Positions 7,706 through 15,360 of a stretch of 34,737 nt of DNA are shown here, in pieces; position 1 is the first letter of the stretch; every line of letters starts with the position of its first letter. The DNA is from Pseudomonadota bacterium (lineage in GTDB: Bacteria; Pseudomonadota; Gammaproteobacteria; Xanthomonadales; Xanthomonadaceae). The stretch is from assembly GCA_023390905.1 (NCBI GenBank), contig JAEWBY010000104.1, positions 1 through 34,737 on the forward strand, given 5' to 3'. The notes beneath the pieces are model-generated. The model was not told where the DNA came from, made no database searches, and saw only the letters and a list, made by a program, of their open reading frames with translations. A program made the translations under genes and the position numbers.

Positions 7706-8689
7706 ATGACTCCTTCCAGCAAACGCGAATTCACCCTGGAACCTGAAAACAGCGAGCGTCTGGCCAATCTGGCTGGCCCGTTCGATGCGCACCTGCGCCA
7801 GATCGAACTGCGCCTCGGCGTGGAAATCGCCAATCGCGGCGCGATCTTCCGCGTGACCGGTCCGGAAAAAGCCGTGGTCGCCACCGAGAAGCTGCTGCGC
7901 GCGCTGTACGAGGAAGCCGGCCAGGAAACCTTCGACAGCGAGGCCATCCATCTGCGCCTGACCGAAGCCAATGTCGATCACGTCGCCGCCGGCGGTTTCG
8001 AGCCGCAGGAGGTCAGCATCAAGGTCAAGCGCGGCACGGTGCGCGGTCGCGGCGCCAACCAGGCCAAGTACCTGCACGCGATCGCCACCCACGACATCAA
8101 TTTCGGCATCGGCCCGGCCGGCACCGGCAAGACCTTCCTCGCCGTCGCCAGCGCGGTGGAAGCATTGAACGAATCGCGCGTGCAGCGGTTGATCCTGGTG
8201 CGGCCGGCGGTCGAGGCCGGCGAGAAGCTCGGCTTCCTGCCCGGCGATCTGACGCAGAAGGTCGATCCCTATCTGCGCCCGCTCTACGACGCGCTGTATG
8301 AAATGCTCGGCGTGGAGAAGGTGGTCAAGCTGCTGGAGAAGAACGTCATCGAGATCGCGCCGCTGGCCTACATGCGCGGCCGCACGCTCAACGACGCCTT
8401 CGTCATCCTCGACGAAGCGCAGAACACCAGCATCGAGCAGATGAAGATGTTCCTGACCCGCATCGGATACGGCAGCACCGCCGTGGTGACCGGCGATCTG
8501 ACCCAGATCGATCTGCCCAAGCACCAGAAGTCCGGGCTGAAGGATGCGCTGGACGTGCTGCGCAACGTCAACGGCATTTCCTTCACCTTCTTCAGCAGCC
8601 ACGACGTCGTGCGCCATCCGCTGGTGGCGCGCATCGTGCAGGCGTACGACGCGCGCGACGGCAAGGACGCGGAGACCGGGCCGGCATGA
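7706..8689 (+). CDS. ybeZ: PhoH-family ATPase (YbeZ)
   Basis: PhoH-like P-loop NTPase, 327 residues. It is thought to act with YbeY in RNA and ribosome metabolism. The ATG at 7706 follows CACGGAACCGC, where GGA serves as a weak Shine-Dalgarno. Walker A is GPAGTGKT (136-143); Walker B is FVILDEAQN (about 232-240). The segment VRPAVEAGEKLGFLPGDL is characteristic of PhoH. The N-terminal about 100 residues resemble the YbeZ-type KH-like domain. It is followed by ybeY and corC as in most gammaproteobacteria, but 79 bases separate it from ybeY and that gap contains a promoter-like element. Confidence 0.95.
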   Translation: MTPSSKREFTLEPENSERLANLAGPFDAHLRQIELRLGVEIANRGAIFRVTGPEKAVVATEKLLRALYEEAGQETFDSEAIHLRLTEANVDHVAAGGFEPQEVSIKVKRGTVRGRGANQAKYLHAIATHDINFGIGPAGTGKTFLAVASAVEALNESRVQRLILVRPAVEAGEKLGFLPGDLTQKVDPYLRPLYDALYEMLGVEKVVKLLEKNVIEIAPLAYMRGRTLNDAFVILDEAQNTSIEQMKMFLTRIGYGSTAVVTGDLTQIDLPKHQKSGLKDALDVLRNVNGISFTFFSSHDVVRHPLVARIVQAYDARDGKDAETGPA

Positions 8690-8756
8690 AGCCGCGTGCG
8701 ATCGAGACCGATCGTGCAGCGCGGCGCTCGTTCGCTCGTAGCGTCCCGGCTGGATC

Positions 8757-8762
8757 TACAAT
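8757..8762 (+). promoter_or_regulatory. Possible -10 element giving a leaderless ybeY transcript
   Basis: TACAAT ends 6 bases before the ybeY ATG at 8769. Transcription starting about 7 bases downstream would begin at or next to the ATG. No Shine-Dalgarno precedes ybeY (ATCGCCCC), which agrees with leaderless initiation. Confidence 0.45.
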
Positions 8763-8768
8763 CGCCCC

Positions 8769-9257
8769 ATGACCCAGGGCCCCGTCCGACTTGAAGTTTC
8801 CGTCAGTTATGCGCTGCCGCGCGCGGGCCTGCCCGCCGCGGTCAGCTTCCGCCGGTGGGTGGCCGCCGCGCTCAAGGGCCGCATCCGTGAAGCCGATCTG
8901 GCGATACGCATCGTCGACACCAAGGAAGGCCGCGCGCTCAACCGCCATTACCGCGGCAAGGATTACGCCACCAACGTGCTGAGCTTCCCGGCCGAGATGG
9001 CCGAAGGCGTCAAGCTGCCCAAGGGCGTGAAGATGCCGCTGCTCGGTGATCTGGTGATCTGCGCGCCGGTCGTGGCGCGCGAAGCCCGCGAACAGAAGAA
9101 ATCCCTGGCCGCGCACTACGCGCATCTGACGGTCCACGGGGTCCTGCACCTGCTGGGCTGGGACCACGAGGACGACAAGGAGGCCGAGTGCATGGAACAG
9201 CTCGAGCGCGAAATCCTGGCCGAACTCGGCATCGACGATCCCTACGCCGAAGCATGA
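8769..9257 (+). CDS. ybeY: rRNA maturation endoribonuclease YbeY
   Basis: Single-strand metallo-endoribonuclease for 16S rRNA 3'-end maturation and 70S quality control. It has 162 residues from the ATG at 8769. The zinc motif HGVLHLLGWDH supplies His123, His127 and His133. The preceding conserved segment LNRHYRGKDYATNVLSFP (about 58-74) is typical. Length is close to the E. coli protein (155). An upstream TACAAT close to the ATG and the lack of a Shine-Dalgarno suggest a separate promoter in addition to any read-through from phoH. Confidence 0.96.
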   Translation: MTQGPVRLEVSVSYALPRAGLPAAVSFRRWVAAALKGRIREADLAIRIVDTKEGRALNRHYRGKDYATNVLSFPAEMAEGVKLPKGVKMPLLGDLVICAPVVAREAREQKKSLAAHYAHLTVHGVLHLLGWDHEDDKEAECMEQLEREILAELGIDDPYAEA

Positions 9258-9315
9258 GCGCGCGCCCGTGCGCCTGCGGGCGTGCGGCGCGCGCTACCAT
9301 GCGGTTTTCCTGTCG

Positions 9316-9909
9316 ATGCCGCTTCCCATGCCCCTGATCCGGACCATCGTGCTGCCCACATTGCTCATCGCACCCGCCGCGGTGTGGGCGCAGGACAGCG
9401 CGAATAACGCGCACGCCTTCGATGCGCAGGCCGTGGACATCGCCGCATTGATCCGCTGCGAAGGCACACCGGAGCAGTTCGCGTCGCTGGCAGCCTCCAT
9501 CCAGGAGCCGCTGAACGCCGTCGCGCTGGGCTGGCGACCGCTGCCGAAAGCGAACATGTTCCTCACCGAGTTCGCGCTCAACCAGGGCATCGAGGTGTTC
9601 GGCCATCGCAGCGACCACATCGCCTTCGCCGACGCCAGCGTGATGGCCGTGCTGGATATGCCCGACCCGCGTCCGCTCGCCAGGCAGCTCGATCTCGAAA
9701 CCGGCCTCGATACGCCGGAGAAGGTGTTGTTCGGCAAGGAACGGGTGAGCGAGGAATTCAAGGATCCGGACACCGGCCGAACGATGCTGCGCTCGGCCGT
9801 GCTGAACGTCTCCAACGTCACCTCGCATCCGGGCCGGACGCTGGTGGGCTGCAGCTACAGCATCGAGCCGCTGGAGGACGAGCCGGCCGCCGCGCCGGAC
9901 GCCGGCTAG
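9316..9909 (+). CDS. Small secreted protein of unknown function
   Basis: I do not recognise this family. From the ATG at 9316 it has 197 residues and a signal peptide ending in APAAVWA, so the mature protein probably starts QDSANNAHAF and is periplasmic. An ATG at 9328 is an equally possible start. The mature part has just two cysteines, in LIRCEGTPEQF and VGCSYSIEP, which could form a disulfide. The C-terminus is acidic and Ala/Pro-rich. It lies between ybeY and corC, not a usual member of that cluster, on the same strand, 58 bases after ybeY. A TACCAT (9294-9299) upstream may be its -10. Confidence 0.75.
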   Translation: MPLPMPLIRTIVLPTLLIAPAAVWAQDSANNAHAFDAQAVDIAALIRCEGTPEQFASLAASIQEPLNAVALGWRPLPKANMFLTEFALNQGIEVFGHRSDHIAFADASVMAVLDMPDPRPLARQLDLETGLDTPEKVLFGKERVSEEFKDPDTGRTMLRSAVLNVSNVTSHPGRTLVGCSYSIEPLEDEPAAAPDAG

Positions 9910-9925
9910 CCCGCGGCATCCCTGC

Positions 9926-9931
9926 TAGACT
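9926..9931 (+). promoter_or_regulatory. Possible -10 element of corC
   Basis: TAGACT lies 39 bases before the corC ATG, leaving a leader of about 33 bases. It is in the 61-bp gap after the secreted-protein gene. No clear -35 is seen. Confidence 0.35.
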
Positions 9932-9970
9932 CTCGCCGTCGCCCGCCGCGCGGGCGCCCCTTTCCGAGAG

Positions 9971-10834
9971 ATGTCCGAAGACGACAGTACCCCGGCGCCC
10001 GAGCATCATGAAAAGCGGCGCACCTGGCTGGAACGCCTGAGTTCGGCGTTTTCCGGCGAACCCACCTCACGCGAAGATCTGGTTGTGTTCCTGCGCGACG
10101 CGCAGAGCGACGGCCTGATCGCCAGCGATACCCTGCGGATGATGGAAGGCGCGCTCGCCGTGGCCGAACTGACCGTGGGCGATGTGATGGTGCCGCGCGC
10201 GCAGATGGTCTCGCTGCCCGTGGATGGCCGCTTCCTCGATCTGATGAAACAGGTCGTGGACTCGGGCCATTCGCGCTTTCCGGTCCATGGCGAGAACAAG
10301 GACGAGATCCTCGGCATCCTGCTGGCCAAGGATCTGCTGCGCGGCGTCGTCGCCGACAACGGGCCGGGCAGCATCCGCGAACTGCTGCGGCCGGCGGTGC
10401 TGATTCCCGAGTCGAAGAAGCTCAACCTGCTGCTCAAGGAATTCCGCCTCTCGCGCAACCACATGGCGATCGTGGTGGACGAATACGGCGGCGTGGCCGG
10501 CGTGGTCACCATCGAGGACGTGCTGGAGCAGATCGTCGGCGAGATCGACGACGAGCACGACGAAGCCGAGGACGAGGCCGCGCTGATCGCTGTGCAGTCC
10601 GATGGCCAGTACGTGGTCGACGCGCTCACGCCCATCGCCGATTTCAACGAGCGCTTCGGCGCGGATTTCCTCGATGACGAATACGACACCATCGGCGGAC
10701 TGGTCACCGCGGCGATCGGACACCTGCCGGAAACCGGCGAAGAGCTCACCCTCGGCCGCTTCGCCTTCCGCGTCGCCCGCGCCGATGCACGCCGCATCCA
10801 TGCGTTCCATGTCGGCATCCTTCCGGAAGTCTGA
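9971..10834 (+). CDS. corC: CorC/YbeX-type protein with CBS pair and transporter-associated domain
   Basis: Soluble YbeX/CorC-type protein, 287 residues, linked to Mg/Co homeostasis and, in the phoH-ybeY-ybeX cluster, to ribosome metabolism. The ATG at 9971 follows CCGAGAG. Two CBS domains (about 70-195) begin at VGDVMVPRAQMVSLP and include ILLAKDLLRGV and the conserved NHMAIVVDEYGGVAGVVTIED. The CorC/HlyC C-terminal domain follows (about 210-285, DFNERFGADF to FHV). No transmembrane DUF21 domain is present, as expected for YbeX. Its last 26 bases overlap the DUF4105 gene, suggesting coupling. Confidence 0.94.
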   Translation: MSEDDSTPAPEHHEKRRTWLERLSSAFSGEPTSREDLVVFLRDAQSDGLIASDTLRMMEGALAVAELTVGDVMVPRAQMVSLPVDGRFLDLMKQVVDSGHSRFPVHGENKDEILGILLAKDLLRGVVADNGPGSIRELLRPAVLIPESKKLNLLLKEFRLSRNHMAIVVDEYGGVAGVVTIEDVLEQIVGEIDDEHDEAEDEAALIAVQSDGQYVVDALTPIADFNERFGADFLDDEYDTIGGLVTAAIGHLPETGEELTLGRFAFRVARADARRIHAFHVGILPEV

Positions 10835-12038
10835 TCTGCGCGCGCGGGTCTGCCGCGCGGCGCTCTCATCGCGCGTGGGGTGGCTGTTCGCGCTCTGGCT
10901 GCTGGCGTCGATCGCGTCGGCCGCGCCGCGCATCGGCGTGGCCACGATGGCGCCGGGCGAAATCTTCTTCGAGCGCTTCGGCCACAACGCGATCATCGTG
11001 GCGGATCCGGAGACCGGTTCGGCGATCTCCTACAACTTCGGCTACTTCGATCCGGGCGAGCCGGATTTCGTCGGCAAATTCGCGCGCGGCATCATGCAGT
11101 ACTACCTGGTCGCGCTGCCGCTGGATCAGGACCTGTCCCAGTACCGCGACAGCGGCCGCGGCGTGCGCCTGCAATGGCTGGATCTGCGTCCGGAACAGGC
11201 GCAACGCCTGGCCGATGCCTTGGCCGAACGTGCACGCCCGGAAAACGCGCGCTACCGCTACGACTATTACACCTCCAACTGTTCGACGCAGGTGCGCGAC
11301 GCGCTCGACAGCGCGCTCGGCCATGCGTTGAAGCCGCAGCTGGCCGGACGCTCGCGCGGCAACACCTATCGCAGCGAGAGCGTGCGCCTGGCCTCGCCGG
11401 CGACGTGGATGTGGCTGGGCTTCGACGTCGGGCTGGGCCCTGCCGCCGACAAGCCGATGTCGCGCTGGGAGGAAGCCTTCATCCCGATGCGCCTGGCCGA
11501 CAGCCTGCGCGAAGCGAAGAACGCCGATGGCCGCCCGCTGGTGCAATCGGAAGTCGAACTGCTGCCGCATCGCGTGGCCGCCGAGCCGGCGGAGGCGCCG
11601 CGGCGCTGGCTGCCGTGGCTGCTGGCCGGCCTGATCAGCGGCGTGCTCATCGCGCTGGCCGGTCGACGCCATCGGCGCGCCACCGCCCTGTTCGCGCTCG
11701 CCTTCTGGACGGTGTGCGGTCTCTGCGGCGCATTGCTCGTCTACCTCTGGGGCTTCAGCGAGCACTGGGCCGCCTGGCGCAACCACAACCTGCTGCTGCT
11801 GAATCCGCTGTGCTGGGCGCTGCTGCCCGGCGCAATCGCGGTGCTGCGCCGCCGCAATCCGGGCCGCGCATTCGGCGTCCTGCTGATCACCATGGCGGCA
11901 TGCGCGCTGTTCGCATGGTTCGTACAGTGGCTGCCTTTCGCCTTCGGCTACCAGTTCAACCAACCGTGGATCGCCCTGCTCTTGCCGATCCACCTGGCTT
12001 TCGCATACGTATTCAAGACGCCGCATCACGCACGCTGA
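10809..12038 (+). CDS. DUF4105 membrane protein in the lnt position
   Basis: Inner-membrane protein with a large periplasmic domain, 409 residues from the ATG at 10809. ATG 10800 and GTG 10875 are alternative starts. A hydrophobic signal/anchor (GWLFALWLLASIASA) is followed by a DUF4105-like domain (about 40-250). That domain has ERFGHNAIIVADP with His59, NFGYFDPGEPDFVGKFARG, and YDYYTSNCSTQVRDALD with Cys158; a His/Cys pair of this kind suggests a cysteine enzyme. Four or five C-terminal spans follow (about 275-405). It overlaps corC by 26 bases and takes the place where lnt (apolipoprotein N-acyltransferase) usually follows corC. From memory, the Bacteroides lipoprotein N-acyltransferase Lnb is a DUF4105 protein, which would fit; an acyltransferase role here is inference. 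Confidence 0.85.
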   Translation: MSASFRKSDLRARVCRAALSSRVGWLFALWLLASIASAAPRIGVATMAPGEIFFERFGHNAIIVADPETGSAISYNFGYFDPGEPDFVGKFARGIMQYYLVALPLDQDLSQYRDSGRGVRLQWLDLRPEQAQRLADALAERARPENARYRYDYYTSNCSTQVRDALDSALGHALKPQLAGRSRGNTYRSESVRLASPATWMWLGFDVGLGPAADKPMSRWEEAFIPMRLADSLREAKNADGRPLVQSEVELLPHRVAAEPAEAPRRWLPWLLAGLISGVLIALAGRRHRRATALFALAFWTVCGLCGALLVYLWGFSEHWAAWRNHNLLLLNPLCWALLPGAIAVLRRRNPGRAFGVLLITMAACALFAWFVQWLPFAFGYQFNQPWIALLLPIHLAFAYVFKTPHHAR

Positions 12039-12081
12039 CGCACGATGCGGCCCTTCCCCGCCGCCCGCCCGCAGGATCCGC

Positions 12082-14103
12082 ATGCTGATACGACTGCTCG
12101 CACTGACCGTTCTCTCCCTGCCCGTGCTCGCCTGGGCCGCGCCGGCCACGCGCGTCACTTCGCCCGATGGCCGCATCGCGGTCGAAGTGGGATCCGATCC
12201 CGACGGCAAGCCCACCTATGCCGCCAGCCGCGACGGCAAGGCGTTGCTCGCGCCGTCACGACTGGGTTTCCTGCTGGCCGACACGCCGAAGATCGATCGC
12301 GCGATCGCCATCACCGATCCCCGCACGCGCAGCTTCGATGAAACCTGGGAACAACCGTGGGGCGAGCGGCGCTATGTCCGCAACCACTACAACGAACTGC
12401 GCGTCACCCTGCGCGAGAACTTCAAACCCAAGCGTCATCTGGATCTCGTGATCCGCGTCTACGACGATGGTTTCGGATTCCGCTACGAATTCCCGCAGCG
12501 GCAGGCGTTGCCGACGGTCCGCATCCGCGAGGAACTCACCGAGTTCACCCTCGCCCAGGCCGCGACCGCGTGGTGGATTCCTGCCGGTGAGTGGAACCGC
12601 GAGGAATATCTCTACCATCGCACGCCGGTGGAGGAAGTCGGCACCGCGCAGACGCCGATCACCTTCAAGCTCGCCGACGGCACCCACCTGTCGATCCACG
12701 AAGCGGCGCTGATCGACTACTCGGGCATGAACCTCACGCGCGTGGAGGATCGCCGGTTCAAGGCGATGCTCACGCCCGGCATCGACGGCTCCAAGGTGGT
12801 CCGCGACGCGCCGTTCCACACGCCGTGGCGCACCGTGCAGATCAGCGACGATGCCGCCGGGCTGGCCATGTCCAGCCTGATCCTCAATCTCAATGACCCG
12901 AACGTGCTCGGCGACGTTTCGTGGATCAAGCCGATGAAGTACGTCGGCGTGTGGTGGGAAATGCATCTGGATACCAAGACCTGGGCCTCCGGTCCGCGTC
13001 ATGGCGCGACCAACGAGAACGTCGCCAAGCACATCGACTTCGCCGCGAAGAACGGCTTCGACGGCGTGCTGGTGGAGGGCTGGAACGTCGGCTGGGACGG
13101 CGACTGGTTCGGCAACGGCGAGGATTTCAGCTTCACCCGCTCGTATCCGGATTTCGATCTGGAAAAACTCTCAGCCTATGCCAGGTCCAAAGGCGTCAGC
13201 CTGATCGGCCACCATGAGACTTCGGCCAATGCCGCGCATTACGAAGCGCAGATGGGCGATGCCTTCGATCTCTACCAGCGTGTCGGCGTGCCGGCGGTCA
13301 AGACCGGCTATGTCTCCGACGCCGGCGAAGCCAAGGTGATCGGCGCCGACGGCCAGGTGCATTACGCCTGGCATGAAGGCCAGGACATGGCGCGCCATCA
13401 CCTGAAAGTGGTGACCGAAGCCGCCAAGCGCCACATCACCATCAATGCGCACGAGCCGATCAAGGACACCGGCCTGCGTCGTACGTATCCGAACTGGATC
13501 TCGCGCGAAGGCGCGCGCGGCATGGAATACAGCGCGTGGGGCAAACCGGGCAATCCGCCCGAGCATGAAGCCAACCTGGTGTTCACCCGGCTGCTGGCCG
13601 GGCCGATGGATTACACGCCGGGCATCTTCGGCATGAAAACGCGCGCGCCCGACGGCGTGGCGACGACCTGGGCCAAGCAGCTTGCCTTGTACGTGGTGAT
13701 CTACAGTCCGTTGCAGATGGCGGCGGATCTTCTGGAGAACTACGAAGCCAATCCGAAGCCGTTCCAGTTCATCAAGGACGTGCCGGTGGACTGGGCCGAC
13801 ACCCGCGTGCTCAATGGCGAAGTCGGCGATTACGTGACCATCGCGCGCAAGGATCGCCACAGCGACAACTGGTATCTGGGCGCGGTGTCCGACGAACAGG
13901 CACGCACGCTGAAGGTTCCGCTGGCGTTCCTGGACCGTGGCCGTCGCTATACCGCGCAGATCTACCGCGATGGCGAGCACGCGGACTGGAAACAGCATCG
14001 CGAGGACATCGTGATCGAAGAGCGCGAGGTCGGCGCGCAGGACACGCTCACCCTCCAGCTTGCGCCCGGCGGCGGGCAGGCGATCCGCTTCATCGCCCGG
14101 TAA
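12082..14103 (+). CDS. Glycoside hydrolase family 97 (SusB-like alpha-glucosidase)
   Basis: Secreted or periplasmic glycosidase of 673 residues; the ATG at 12082 follows AGGA. The signal peptide ends VLSLPVLAWA. An N-terminal beta-sandwich (about 22-270) contains NHYNELRVTL and the GFGFRYEFP segment. The catalytic TIM barrel (about 275-560) includes KYVGVWWEMH, GFDGVLVEGWNVGWDGDW and INAHEPIKDTGLRRTYPN, and a C-terminal beta domain closes the chain. Glu458 (in NAHEP), Glu476/Glu482 (in REGARGMEY) and Glu494/Glu496 are candidates for the catalytic and calcium-binding carboxylates of the inverting, SusB-type branch. The Asp nucleophile of the retaining branch is not evident. No TonB receptor or other carbohydrate gene is adjacent; the DUF4105 gene ends 43 bases upstream. 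Confidence 0.93.
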   Translation: MLIRLLALTVLSLPVLAWAAPATRVTSPDGRIAVEVGSDPDGKPTYAASRDGKALLAPSRLGFLLADTPKIDRAIAITDPRTRSFDETWEQPWGERRYVRNHYNELRVTLRENFKPKRHLDLVIRVYDDGFGFRYEFPQRQALPTVRIREELTEFTLAQAATAWWIPAGEWNREEYLYHRTPVEEVGTAQTPITFKLADGTHLSIHEAALIDYSGMNLTRVEDRRFKAMLTPGIDGSKVVRDAPFHTPWRTVQISDDAAGLAMSSLILNLNDPNVLGDVSWIKPMKYVGVWWEMHLDTKTWASGPRHGATNENVAKHIDFAAKNGFDGVLVEGWNVGWDGDWFGNGEDFSFTRSYPDFDLEKLSAYARSKGVSLIGHHETSANAAHYEAQMGDAFDLYQRVGVPAVKTGYVSDAGEAKVIGADGQVHYAWHEGQDMARHHLKVVTEAAKRHITINAHEPIKDTGLRRTYPNWISREGARGMEYSAWGKPGNPPEHEANLVFTRLLAGPMDYTPGIFGMKTRAPDGVATTWAKQLALYVVIYSPLQMAADLLENYEANPKPFQFIKDVPVDWADTRVLNGEVGDYVTIARKDRHSDNWYLGAVSDEQARTLKVPLAFLDRGRRYTAQIYRDGEHADWKQHREDIVIEEREVGAQDTLTLQLAPGGGQAIRFIAR

Positions 14104-14127
14104 GCGGATCACCGGGCACTGCCGTGG

Positions 14128-14151
14128 AAGGCCGGCGCAATGCCGGCCTTT
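14128..14151 (+). terminator. Rho-independent terminator after the GH97 gene
   Basis: A 9-bp perfect stem AAGGCCGGC / GCCGGCCTT with a GCAAT loop, then TCGCTTT, starts 24 bases after the GH97 stop. It separates this gene from the CorA gene. Confidence 0.75.
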
Positions 14152-14244
14152 CGCTTTCCCACGGCGCGCAGCCTCCACTGATGCCGTCGGCGCGGCCGCG
14201 CGCAGTGCTTGCCTCCTGCGGTGCGCGGAGCGCAGGATCGGACC

Positions 14245-15261
14245 ATGGCCGATCTCCCGAATCCGACGACACCCAACCCCGCCCTGCCCAGCTGCGTCAT
14301 CAATTGCTTCGTCTACGACACGCGCGGCCACAAGCGCAGCATCGGCCTGGACGAGATCAGCGATGTGCTGGCGGTGGATGACGGCAGCTTCATCTGGGTC
14401 GGGCTCTACGAGCCTGCCGATCAAATCCTCGAGAAACTGCAGGAGGAATTCTGCCTGCATGATCTCGCCGTGGAAGACGCGCAGAATGCGCACCAGCGTC
14501 CCAAGCTTGAGGCTTACGGCAATTCGCTGTTCGTGGTCATGCACACCGCGCAGGTGGTGGACGATCGCATCGTCTATGGCGAAACCCATGCCTTCCTCGG
14601 TCCACGCTATCTGGTCACGGTGCGCCACGGCGCATCGCTGTCCTACGCTTCGGTGCGCGATCGCGTGCAGCGCGAGCCGGATCTGATCACGCTCGGCCCC
14701 TCCTACGCGCTGTACGCCGTCATCGACTTCATCGTCGACAACTATCGGCCGATCGTCGATGCATTCCGCGAAAACCTCGACGCGCTGGAAAAGGACATCT
14801 TCTCCGACACCTATCGCCGCGTCACCGTGGTCAAACTCTACGAACTCAAGCGCGAGCTCACGAAAATGCGGCTGGCGGTGGCGCCTCTGCAGGATGTGCT
14901 GTCGCAGCTCACGCGCAGCCAGAGCCCGCTGATCCCGGAAGAAGTCCGCCTGTATTTCCGCGATGTGCAGGACCACGCGTTGCGCGTGAACGAAGCCACC
15001 GACACCTTGCGCGAAATGCTCGGAACCGCGCTCAGCGTGAACCTCTCGCTGGTGACGCTGGCGCAGGGCGAGACGGTCAAGCGCCTCGGCGCCTGGGCCG
15101 CACTGCTGGCCGCGCCCACGTTGATCACCAGTTGGTACGGCATGAATTTCCAGCACATGCCCGAACTCGGCGGGCGCTACGCCTATCCACTGCTGATGGT
15201 GGGCGTGGCCGCGATCTGCATCGGGCTCTACCGCTTGTTCAAGCGCGTGCGCTGGCTCTGA
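14245..15261 (+). CDS. corA: CorA-family divalent cation transporter
   Basis: CorA-type Mg2+/Co2+ channel, 338 residues from the ATG at 14245 (MADLPNPTTP), which has AGGA upstream. A TTG at 14209 would add 12 residues but is poorly placed. The long N-terminal cytoplasmic alpha/beta domain contains LHDLAVEDAQNAHQRPK and the long helix region FRENLDALEKDIFSD. Two C-terminal spans follow, with the GMN selectivity motif at 299-301 (SWYGMNFQHMPEL) between them. The C-terminus is basic (FKRVRW). It appears to stand alone: a terminator lies upstream, and cstA with its own leader lies 99 bases downstream. I use corA as a family name; the Mg-versus-other-metal specificity is not shown. Confidence 0.93.
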   Translation: MADLPNPTTPNPALPSCVINCFVYDTRGHKRSIGLDEISDVLAVDDGSFIWVGLYEPADQILEKLQEEFCLHDLAVEDAQNAHQRPKLEAYGNSLFVVMHTAQVVDDRIVYGETHAFLGPRYLVTVRHGASLSYASVRDRVQREPDLITLGPSYALYAVIDFIVDNYRPIVDAFRENLDALEKDIFSDTYRRVTVVKLYELKRELTKMRLAVAPLQDVLSQLTRSQSPLIPEEVRLYFRDVQDHALRVNEATDTLREMLGTALSVNLSLVTLAQGETVKRLGAWAALLAAPTLITSWYGMNFQHMPELGGRYAYPLLMVGVAAICIGLYRLFKRVRWL

Positions 15262-15360
15262 GCCAATTCGACCAAAGTTGCAGGGCGGAATCAGGCTTAC
15301 GGATTGACCCCTCCTGCGCATCGGAGGACTCTACGGGGGTCTTCGCGCAAGGGGCTGCAC

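Noticed and set aside
9258..9294. GC-rich hairpin after ybeY as a terminator
   Set aside because: GCCCG/CGGGC pairing exists, but the outer arms are a GCGCGC run with a bulge that could pair in many ways, and no T-tract follows. Too weak to list.
13171..15321. A 716-codon open frame on the minus strand
   Set aside because: It is antisense to GH97 and CorA, both of which carry recognisable motifs; no domain is visible in the frame.
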